A DNA stretch of 37,224 nt, from positions 1-37,224 of the IMG/VR virus record IMGVR_UViG_3300044684_000101, one strand, 5' to 3'. The notes below the pieces were generated by a model, which was not told the DNA's origin, searched no databases, and was given only the letters and a program-made list of their open reading frames with translations. Shown here one piece after another: positions 20,365 through 27,598 of the stretch (positions are counted from its first letter, which is position 1; the number at the start of each line of letters is the position of its first letter). The DNA comes from a virus. The position numbers and the translations under genes are program-made.

Positions 20365-21573
20365 ATGGCAAACACTCTTCTCACACCCGTCAAGATCCTC
20401 GACGAATCGCTGATGATTCTCGAGAACATGTTGACCTTCACCGCTCGCTCGAACCGCGACTACTCCGACGAGTTCGCGATCAGTGGCGCGAAGATCGGCG
20501 CAACCGTCAACGCCCGCAAGCCGAACCGCTTCGTCGGTACGACCGGCCCGGCGCTGAACATCGAGAACGTGAACGAAACGTCGGTGCCGATCACGCTGAC
20601 CACACAGTTCCACGTCGACTTCACGTTCAGTTCGCAAGAGCTGACCCTCATCGTCGACGAGTTCGCGGATCGCTACCTGAAGCCGGCCATGGCCACGATC
20701 GCCAACAAGATCGACTTCGATGGCCTGGGCCTCGCCACGACAGTCGCGAACAACGTCGGCACGGTCGGCACGACGCCGAACGACATCAGCGTTCTGCTGA
20801 ATGCCGGTGTGAAGCTCGACAACGAAGCAGCGCCGCGTGACGGTCGCCGCACGGTCGTATGGGACCCGGCCACGAACGGCTCGATGGTGAAGTCGGCTGC
20901 CGGCCTGTTCAACCCGTCGAACAAGATCGGCGAGCAATACGAAAGCGGCATCTTCTCGCCGTCGGGCCTCGGTTTCGACATCGGCATGGACCAGAACGTG
21001 AATACGTTCACGACTGGGACGCGCACGAACGGCACGGTCTCGGGTGCTGGTCAAACCGGCTCGACGCTCCTCGTCACGGGTCTGGGTGCTGCGGCAACGG
21101 TGAAGAAGGGCGACACGTTCACGATCGCTGGCGTCTTCGGCGTGAACCCGCAGAACCGCCAGTCGACCGGCGTTCTGCGTCAGTTCACGGTGCTGGCTGA
21201 TGCGACCGCCGATGGCTCGGGCAACGCGACGCTGTCGATCTTCCCGGCCATCAACACGGCTGCATCGAACCAGCAATACCAGACGGTCACGGCCGGCCCG
21301 GCGAACGCCGCCGCGGTCACGTGGGACATCGCCGCATCGACGCAGTACACGGCGAGCCTCGCGTATCACCGCGACGCGTTCACGCTGGCCACGGCCGACC
21401 TGGAAGACGTCAGCAAGTACGGCGCATGGGGTGCGCGACGCGTGCACAAGGGCATCTCGATGCGGATCGCGCGTCAATACGCGATCGGCACCGATACCGT
21501 CCCGTGCCGTATCGACGTGCTGTACGGCTGGGCGCCGGTGTACAACGAACTGGCCTGCCGGATCGTCCGCTGA
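20365..21573 (+). CDS. P22-like major coat protein, 402 aa
   Basis: The protein begins MANTLLTPVKILDESLMIL and includes FVGTTGPALNIENVNETSVP and FHVDFTFSSQELTLIVDEFA, typical of the P22 coat family. Residues about 220-305 (KGDTFTIAGVFGVNPQNRQS and following) correspond to the inserted beta domain found in P22-type coats. GAGG lies six bases before the ATG. It should be the most abundant virion protein. A terminator follows. Confidence 0.95.
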   Translation: MANTLLTPVKILDESLMILENMLTFTARSNRDYSDEFAISGAKIGATVNARKPNRFVGTTGPALNIENVNETSVPITLTTQFHVDFTFSSQELTLIVDEFADRYLKPAMATIANKIDFDGLGLATTVANNVGTVGTTPNDISVLLNAGVKLDNEAAPRDGRRTVVWDPATNGSMVKSAAGLFNPSNKIGEQYESGIFSPSGLGFDIGMDQNVNTFTTGTRTNGTVSGAGQTGSTLLVTGLGAAATVKKGDTFTIAGVFGVNPQNRQSTGVLRQFTVLADATADGSGNATLSIFPAINTAASNQQYQTVTAGPANAAAVTWDIAASTQYTASLAYHRDAFTLATADLEDVSKYGAWGARRVHKGISMRIARQYAIGTDTVPCRIDVLYGWAPVYNELACRIVR

Positions 21574-21596
21574 TGGGCGCTCTGCTTCAGCAATCG

Positions 21597-21620
21597 ACCC
21601 CCGCTTCGGCGGGGGTTTTT
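21597..21620 (+). terminator. Terminator after the coat gene
   Basis: An 8-bp stem (ACCCCCGC with GCGGGGGT) with a UUCG loop is followed by five Ts. It lies 24 bases after the coat stop and before the next start. UUCG loops give very stable RNA hairpins, which may also protect coat mRNA from decay. Confidence 0.88.
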
Positions 21621-21635
21621 GTTTCCGGAGGCGAC

Positions 21636-21968
21636 GTGTTCCAAGAATTCCCGATGTGGGTCAATGGCCCGAACGGTGCGCAGCAGATCGTCGAATCGCA
21701 GGCTGCTTTCGATGCGCTCGGTGACGGCTGGACGAAGCCCGCGCGCGTCGAGCTCGTACCGCGCGAGCAAGCGCCGGGTTTCCTCGAGTATCCGAAGTGG
21801 GTCGGCGGCATCCTCGTGCACAGCGCCGAGGAAGAGGCCGCACTTGCACCGGTCGTCGAAGCCGACGACGAGCGCGCGGCACTGATCCAGATCGCCGACG
21901 AGAAGGGCGTCAAGATCGATAAGCGCTGGTCGAACGACAAGATCCGCGCGGCGCTGGAGGCAGCGTGA
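21636..21968 (+). CDS. Hypothetical protein after coat, 110 aa
   Basis: I choose the GTG at 21636 (MFQEFPMWVNGPNG) because GGAGGCGAC precedes it; an ATG at 21573 would run through the terminator. The N-terminal half repeats a pattern of a strand plus W/Y (FPMWVNGPNGAQQIVESQ, then YPKWVGGILVHSAEEEAA). The end, LIQIADEKGVKIDKRWSNDK, resembles a SAP/HeH-like short helix pair often found in phage head proteins. Role unknown; maybe a head completion factor. Confidence 0.68.
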   Translation: MFQEFPMWVNGPNGAQQIVESQAAFDALGDGWTKPARVELVPREQAPGFLEYPKWVGGILVHSAEEEAALAPVVEADDERAALIQIADEKGVKIDKRWSNDKIRAALEAA

Positions 21969-22681
21969 CAACCGCCGTCGATCTGCTCACCCTCGCGCTG
22001 AAGGATATCGGCGCGCTGGGTATCGGGCAGTCGATCTCGCCCGATGACACTGAGGACGGGCTGAACACGCTCAACATGATGCTCGGTCAGTGGCAGGGCG
22101 AGCGCCTGAGCGTCTATCACCTCGTCGATACGGCCCTGCAATCGACCGGCGCGCAGTCGTACACGGTTGGACCCGGAGGCAACTTCAACACGCCATCGTG
22201 GCCGTACCAGATCAACGCGGCATACGCGCGGCTGAACCCGGGAACCGCGACGCCGATCGACTATCCGGTGACGATCATCCCGGCGCGCGAGGATTACGCG
22301 CGCATCGCACTGAAAGCGCTGGTGTCGTTCCCGAATTACGCGTTCTACGACTCGGCGTGGCCGCTCGGTACGCTGTTCATGTACCCGATCCCGAACGCCA
22401 GCTTCGAGCTGCATATCGTGACTTTGGAGGCGCTTCCGCAGTTCGTGACGCCGGCTGACGTGATCAATCTGCCGCCCGAATATATGGCGGCGATCCGTTA
22501 CAACCTCGCGTGCTACCTGGCGCCGTCGTATCAGCTGGATCCGCAGCCGGCGCTCGTACGTCTCGCGATGAACGCGAAGCGCGTCATTAAGCGCATGAAC
22601 GTGCAGATCAAGGCGATGAGCATGCCGCGCGGCCTGGCGACGAAGCAGCGGTACAACATCTACAGCGACAGGCCGTACTGA
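21965..22681 (+). CDS. P22 gp4-like tail accessory factor, 238 aa
   Basis: P22 gp4 binds the portal after packaging and begins tail assembly. This protein starts with GTG (GTGA overlap) and has TTAVDLLTLALKDIGALGIG, TLNMMLGQWQGERLSVYH, YPVTIIPAREDYARIALKAL and LPPEYMAAIRYNLACYLAPS, the typical order of this family. Length is above that of P22 gp4 (166 aa), as in many relatives. It is followed by the gp10-like gene, as in P22. Confidence 0.88.
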   Translation: MTTAVDLLTLALKDIGALGIGQSISPDDTEDGLNTLNMMLGQWQGERLSVYHLVDTALQSTGAQSYTVGPGGNFNTPSWPYQINAAYARLNPGTATPIDYPVTIIPAREDYARIALKALVSFPNYAFYDSAWPLGTLFMYPIPNASFELHIVTLEALPQFVTPADVINLPPEYMAAIRYNLACYLAPSYQLDPQPALVRLAMNAKRVIKRMNVQIKAMSMPRGLATKQRYNIYSDRPY

Positions 22682-24105
22682 TGCGCGTCCCCCTGACCAT
22701 CGGCGCATACGCCGCGAAAAGCCTGATTGCCGAGGCGCAGCGCTGCGTGAACCTGTTCGGCGAACAGAACCCGCAGGATGCGCCCGTGCCGTTCACCTAC
22801 TATCCGACCCCGGGCCTCACGCTGGTATCGACGCCGCCGGTCTCGGCTGAGTCGCGCGGCATTTATACGGCATCGAACGGGAATCGGTACGAGGTGGTCG
22901 GCTCGAACGTGTACAGCGTGGATGCGCTGAACGTCTATTCGTTGCTCGGCACGCTCACTTCGTTGAACGGCCACGTCTCGATGGTCGACAACGGGACTTC
23001 GATGTTCATCGTCGATGGAACGCCGACGGGATACACCGTGGCGATCGCGACCAACACGATGACGCAATGCATCGATCCCGCGTTCTACGGTGCCGACAAG
23101 GTTGATCTGGTCGATGGGTATTTCGTGTTCAACAAGCCCAGCACGACGCAGTTCTATATTTCGCGGTACAACGACATCACGTTCGATCCTCTCGACGTTG
23201 CGTCGAAATCGACGTATTCGGACAATCTCGTGACGCTGGCGGTGATGCACCGCGAGATCTGGCTGTTCGGCGCGCTGACGACCGAAGTGTGGTTCAACAC
23301 AGGCGCGTCCGATTTCACGTTCGGCCGGATGCCTGGCGTCTTCATCGAGCACGGCTGCGCGGCGAAGCATTCGGTCGCGAAGATCGACCTGGCGCTCTTC
23401 TGGCTCGGCCGCGATTTGCAGGGACAGGGCGTCGTTTTCGCGGGCAGGAACTACCAAGCCGAGCGCATTTCGACGCATGCGCTCGAGCAGGCGATCAGCG
23501 CATACAGCCGCATCGACGATGCAATCGGATTCTCATACCTCCAGAGCGGCCACGCATTCTACGTTTTGACGTTCCCGACCGCGAACGCGACATGGTGCTT
23601 CGACGTGACAACAGGCCAATGGCATCAGCGCGCGTACCTCGAGGCGGACGGTTCGCTGAGCCGGCATCGCATGAACTGCCATTCATTCAACGGCGGCCGC
23701 AATCTGGTGGGCGACTGGAAAACGGGCGTTGTATATGCGCTTGACCCGAATGCGTACACCGACAACGGCGCGCCAATCCAGCGCATTCGATCTTTCCCGC
23801 ACATCCTCGGTGCCGACGGCAACCGCGTGATGTTTCGGCAGTTCATCGCGGACATGGAGGTGGGCGCTGGCATGCCGGCCAACACGACGGACCCGCTCGT
23901 AAGCCTTCGCTGGAGCGATGACCGCGGGGCGACATGGGGCAATGCGGTGACGGGCACGATGGGGCGCCGAGGTGAATTTCGTACCTCGATCCAGTTTCAG
24001 CGACTCGGCTATGCGCGCGATCGCGTGTTTGAGCTGTCCTGGTCGGAGCCGATCAAGACTGCGCTGAATGGTGCGTGGGTCGATGTTTCGAGGGCGCGCA
24101 CGTGA
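22681..24105 (+). CDS. P22 gp10-like packaged DNA stabilisation protein, 474 aa
   Basis: The opening MRVPLTIGAYAAKSLIAEAQ with RCVNLFGEQNP and YYPTPGLTL is characteristic of P22 gp10, the tail hub that closes the portal channel. The rest is a beta-propeller-like series: HVSMVDNGTSMFIVDGTP, DLVDGYFVFNKPSTTQFYIS, EIWLFGALTTEVWFNTGA. Length matches P22 gp10 (472 aa). It overlaps the gp4-like stop (TGATG). Confidence 0.93.
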   Translation: MRVPLTIGAYAAKSLIAEAQRCVNLFGEQNPQDAPVPFTYYPTPGLTLVSTPPVSAESRGIYTASNGNRYEVVGSNVYSVDALNVYSLLGTLTSLNGHVSMVDNGTSMFIVDGTPTGYTVAIATNTMTQCIDPAFYGADKVDLVDGYFVFNKPSTTQFYISRYNDITFDPLDVASKSTYSDNLVTLAVMHREIWLFGALTTEVWFNTGASDFTFGRMPGVFIEHGCAAKHSVAKIDLALFWLGRDLQGQGVVFAGRNYQAERISTHALEQAISAYSRIDDAIGFSYLQSGHAFYVLTFPTANATWCFDVTTGQWHQRAYLEADGSLSRHRMNCHSFNGGRNLVGDWKTGVVYALDPNAYTDNGAPIQRIRSFPHILGADGNRVMFRQFIADMEVGAGMPANTTDPLVSLRWSDDRGATWGNAVTGTMGRRGEFRTSIQFQRLGYARDRVFELSWSEPIKTALNGAWVDVSRART

Positions 24106-24521
24106 GCACACTTGCGAACATGCCGAACCCAGGCACGCCGGTTGTCGGCCCGGACGGACGTTTAGCTCCTGAGTGGTTCGCCTTCTTCCTGTCGCTACTG
24201 TCGCGCACCGGGGGTGAAGGTGCGCCGGTCGATATCGAAAGCCTGCAAAAGCAGGTGAATGTACAGGCAGGCCAGATCAATGATCTGTTCTTCCTTGAGA
24301 ACAGCGCTGTGTCTGGTGCGATCACGGCTGCGCTGTTTCGCCGCGTTGTCGCTCTTGAGGCAATGGTGCAAAGCGTCGTTCCAGTGCAGCCGCGCGCGGC
24401 GCAGACACTCCCCGATCCAGTCGCAACGCCGCCGCGTACGGGGATAACCCTTCCCGACCCAGTGGCCGTCCCGCAACGCACATCGGACGATCTCCGCAAA
24501 CTTATCGAGGCTCGCAAATGA
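24102..24521 (+). CDS. Hypothetical tail protein in gp26 position, 139 aa
   Basis: The start is a GTG overlapping the previous stop (GTGA). The N-terminus STLANMPNPGTPVVGPDGRL with WFAFFLSLLSR resembles the opening of proteins that follow gp10 in other phages. A coiled coil (IESLQKQVNVQAGQINDLFF) follows, and the end has two copies of TLPDPVA spaced by PPRTGI. In P22 this is the place of the tail needle gp26. This protein is shorter and shows no long trimeric coiled coil, so needle function is only a guess. Confidence 0.6.
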   Translation: MSTLANMPNPGTPVVGPDGRLAPEWFAFFLSLLSRTGGEGAPVDIESLQKQVNVQAGQINDLFFLENSAVSGAITAALFRRVVALEAMVQSVVPVQPRAAQTLPDPVATPPRTGITLPDPVAVPQRTSDDLRKLIEARK

Positions 24522-24847
24522 GCGTGAATTGGAAAACCCTCTATCAGGGCGTCCTGACAGGCTCCGCAGCGGCTGTGTACGCGCCCGGTGCGGCGCTCCA
24601 AGGCGCAGCGCATACGGTGAACCTGTGGAACCCCACAGCGGCCGCCGTGACGGTCAATTTCTACCTCGTGCCGAACGGCGGATCGGCGAACGACGCAACA
24701 CGTATCCACCGCGTCTCGGTGCCGGCTACGAGTCCGCTCAGCGTTCCCGAGGTGATCAATACGAAGGTCGTCAATCCGTCGTCGCTGTATGCAGACGGTA
24801 ATGGGGTGACGCTGACGATCACTGGTGCAGAGGCAACTGCATCGTGA
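24518..24847 (+). CDS. Hypothetical virion protein, 109 aa
   Basis: The protein (MSVNWKTLYQGVLTGSAAAV) is a single beta domain: YAPGAALQGAAHTVNLWNPT, AVTVNFYLVPNGG, RIHRVSVPATSPLSVPEVIN and GVTLTITGAEAT. Such small sandwich proteins are found in tail and head modules, but no role is known. It overlaps both neighbours (ATGA and GTGA). Confidence 0.62.
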   Translation: MSVNWKTLYQGVLTGSAAAVYAPGAALQGAAHTVNLWNPTAAAVTVNFYLVPNGGSANDATRIHRVSVPATSPLSVPEVINTKVVNPSSLYADGNGVTLTITGAEATAS

Positions 24848-25347
24848 AAATCGCCATCGAGACATTCACCCGAGAACTCGCAGACGAAATCGTTCCGCTT
24901 GGGCAGCAGAGCTGGGACGAATGCTCGGAGATCAAGAAAGACACCTGTGCCTATCACGGTCAGCGCGGTCTTGCGATCGATCCGGACATCGACCAGTACC
25001 TCTACTTAGCCGACCATCAATCGCTGATCGCCTTCACTCTACGAGACGATGAATGCGGTTTGCATGGATATGCCCTGGCGATCCTCTATCGAAGCCTGCA
25101 CCTGAAGACTGAACTATGCGGCAACGTCGACACGTTCTACGTGCAGCCGAATCATCGGAGCTCGATGCCGCGCCTCATGTCGGCTATCGAGGAAACGCTG
25201 CGTGAGCGCGGCGTCAGCATCATCGGATGGCCGGTCACGATGACTGGGAAGCTGTACGAGATCCTGAAGTGCCGCGGCTATATCGCCGACGATGTCGTGA
25301 TGGAGCTCAAACTCAAGGATCTGCCCGGAGGTGAAACATGTGCGTAG
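24844..25347 (+). CDS. GNAT-type acetyltransferase-like protein, 167 aa
   Basis: The protein starts with GTG (GTGA overlap). It follows the GNAT fold order: helices at the start, strand with YLYLADHQSLIAFTLRD, LHGYALAILYRSLHLKTEL, then DTFYVQPNHRSSMPRLMSAI in the place of motif A, and VSIIGWPVTMTGKLYEILKC and RGYIADDVVMELKL at the end. The acetyl-CoA loop (usually Q/RxxGxG/A) reads HRSSMP, so binding may be weak or altered. It lies between tail and ejection genes; target unknown. Confidence 0.75.
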   Translation: MKIAIETFTRELADEIVPLGQQSWDECSEIKKDTCAYHGQRGLAIDPDIDQYLYLADHQSLIAFTLRDDECGLHGYALAILYRSLHLKTELCGNVDTFYVQPNHRSSMPRLMSAIEETLRERGVSIIGWPVTMTGKLYEILKCRGYIADDVVMELKLKDLPGGETCA

Positions 25348-26159
25348 CTGCTGCAATTGCAGGCGCCGGCGTTGTTGGGAGCGTTGCCTCGGGCGTAATC
25401 GGCGCGAACGCGGCCGGCGACGCCGCCCAAACTCAGGCCGATGCCGCAAACCGCTCGGCAGATATTCAGAATCAGCAGTGGCAGCAGACGCAGAAAAATC
25501 TCAAGCCCTATATGGACTTGGGTTCTTCGGCAATCAATCCGCTCCTGTCGGCGATGGGATACAACGTCACGAAAAATGATGACGGGACGTACACATTCGG
25601 CTCGACGGATCCGAACAACCCGCTGCAGCAGCGATTCACGGCGCCTACCGCAGAACAAGCCGCAGCGACGCCGGGCTACCAGTTCACGCTTGACCAGGGT
25701 CTCAAGTCGGTGCAGAACAGTGCTGCGGCGCGCGGTCTCGGAACCGCTGGAGCAGCGCTGAAGGGCGCATCAACGTATGCGACGGGGCTCGCGAACTCGA
25801 CGTACAACGACGTATTCAATCGCGCGCTCCAGACGTTCAACACGAACTATAGCTCGGCGGCGAACAACGTCAACCGTTTGAGCGGTTTGGTCGGAAATGG
25901 CCAGAACGCCGCAGCGACGAACGGTTCACTCGGGGCGGCCGCCGCTGGAAATATCGGGAATACGCTGACGAGCGGTGCGAACGCGAGTGCATCCGGCACT
26001 ATTGGCGCAGCGAATGCATTATCCGGAGGACTGAGTAGCCTCGGCAGTGGAGCATTGACCTATGGGCTTCTGAACAATAATGCACTGGCGAGCGCGACTG
26101 CCGCAAACCCGACGTACGGGACGACTGCGGCCGGCAACCCGATCTACTTCCAGGTGTGA
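25338..26159 (+). CDS. DNA transfer/ejection protein, gp7-like, 273 aa
   Basis: GGAGGTGAAAC precedes the ATG, which overlaps the GNAT stop by ten bases. The N-terminus is a hydrophobic Gly/Ala span (AAAIAGAGVVGSVASGVIGA), followed by a Gln-rich helix and a Gly/Ala/Asn-rich body (YQFTLDQGLKSVQNSAAARG). This is the usual appearance of phage DNA transfer proteins that leave the virion to form the channel through the envelope. It is the first of three ejection genes, like P22 gp7-gp20-gp16. Confidence 0.82.
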   Translation: MCVAAAIAGAGVVGSVASGVIGANAAGDAAQTQADAANRSADIQNQQWQQTQKNLKPYMDLGSSAINPLLSAMGYNVTKNDDGTYTFGSTDPNNPLQQRFTAPTAEQAAATPGYQFTLDQGLKSVQNSAAARGLGTAGAALKGASTYATGLANSTYNDVFNRALQTFNTNYSSAANNVNRLSGLVGNGQNAAATNGSLGAAAAGNIGNTLTSGANASASGTIGAANALSGGLSSLGSGALTYGLLNNNALASATAANPTYGTTAAGNPIYFQV

Positions 26160-27598
26160 TGATGCCGCTCGATCCCTCGATCCCGCTTCAAGCGAAAGTG
26201 CCTGAGTTCAATCCGCTGCAACAGGCGTTGCAAGTTGCACAGTTCCGGTATATGAACGCGAACGGTCAAGCGATGCAGCAGCAGCTCGCGGCCAATCAGG
26301 CTGCCTCTGAGGCATTCAAGCAGTCGACTGACACGAACGGCAACACGGACTACAACAAGTTCCGGTCGATCATGGCGGGAGGAGCAGGCGCATATAACCT
26401 GCCGCAGATCAACAATTCAATCCTTGATGCGCAGCAGAAGCAGGCGACGTTGACGGGCACGAATCTGGATCAGGCGATGAAGACGCAAAGCGCGCTCCGT
26501 CAGGGTCTCGGGAGCCTGCTGACGAAACCCGACCTGTCGCCACAGGACGTGATGAACTTTGGGGTCACGCAACTGCAGGCCGGCGCGATCACGCCGCAGG
26601 TATTTCAGGCCGAAATGCAGTCGATGCCGCAAGATCCGCAGGCTCTTCGCGGGTGGCTGCAGCAGCACTACATGTCGGCGTTGAGCGGCGAAACGCAGCT
26701 GAACGCGATGATGCCCAAGTACGCGCAGGTCAACACTGGACCCGCTACTGTCGCCGTCAACCAGAACCCGCTGGCTGCAGGCGGCGGCGTCGGCACTGTT
26801 GGCTATACGGTGCAGAACAGCCTCTCGCCGAGCGAATCGATTGCTCCCGGGATCACGATCAATCAAGGTGGCCAGCCGACCACGTACACGAAGGGGCAAA
26901 TGGCCGGTGGACAGGTTCCGCAGGCTCCAGGTGGCGGCTATGCGACCAGTGCGCCGCTCGGCGCAGGCGACATTGCTAGCGGCGCGGCGACGCGCTACAA
27001 CACGCTGCAGGCGGCTGCCTCGCAGGCAAAGCCGATGATGCAGACGTACGACCTCGCAAATCAGGCAGTGCAGGGCGCGATCGCGGCCGGCAAGGGGTCC
27101 GGCACGATCGCTTCTGGGGCTGGCGTCATCAATACAATCCTCGGCGCGCTCGGCCAGAAGCCGACTGGCGATTCGGTGAAGGATTACCAGCTCGCCGTGA
27201 GCTACCTGAACAGCGCTGCCGACCAGGCGGCCCAATCGCTCGGCTTGTCCGGCAGCGATGCGCGCGTCGCCGCGGCGAAGGCCGGGCAGCCCGATCCGAA
27301 CAATATGAACCTGCCAGCGCTTCAGGAATCGCTCGCGCATGCGAAAGGCCTCCAGCAAGCTCTGCTTGATCGGCAGCAAGCGACAACCAACTTCCTCGCA
27401 CAGAACGGCAACAACACGAGCCAGCTTCCGCAGTTCGAGACGAAGTGGAACCAGGCATTCAATCCGGACGTGTCCTATATCCGGTCGCTGAACGATCCTG
27501 CGGCGCAACAGACTGCGATGCAGAAGATGAAGGCCGAAGGCAAGCTGCAGGGCTGGATGAAGGACTATCAGGCCATGAAGGCGCTCGGGGCATTCTGA
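26159..27598 (+). CDS. Ejection protein, gp20-like, 479 aa
   Basis: The start is one of two ATGs (26159 or 26162) overlapping the previous stop. The protein is Gln/Ala/Asn-rich and helical at both ends (NPLQQALQVAQFRYMNANGQ; then LAHAKGLQQALLDRQQATTN), with a Gly-rich middle. No enzyme motif is seen. Length matches P22 gp20 (471 aa), and the position between the gp7-like and the large gp16-like genes supports it. Confidence 0.8.
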   Translation: MMPLDPSIPLQAKVPEFNPLQQALQVAQFRYMNANGQAMQQQLAANQAASEAFKQSTDTNGNTDYNKFRSIMAGGAGAYNLPQINNSILDAQQKQATLTGTNLDQAMKTQSALRQGLGSLLTKPDLSPQDVMNFGVTQLQAGAITPQVFQAEMQSMPQDPQALRGWLQQHYMSALSGETQLNAMMPKYAQVNTGPATVAVNQNPLAAGGGVGTVGYTVQNSLSPSESIAPGITINQGGQPTTYTKGQMAGGQVPQAPGGGYATSAPLGAGDIASGAATRYNTLQAAASQAKPMMQTYDLANQAVQGAIAAGKGSGTIASGAGVINTILGALGQKPTGDSVKDYQLAVSYLNSAADQAAQSLGLSGSDARVAAAKAGQPDPNNMNLPALQESLAHAKGLQQALLDRQQATTNFLAQNGNNTSQLPQFETKWNQAFNPDVSYIRSLNDPAAQQTAMQKMKAEGKLQGWMKDYQAMKALGAF

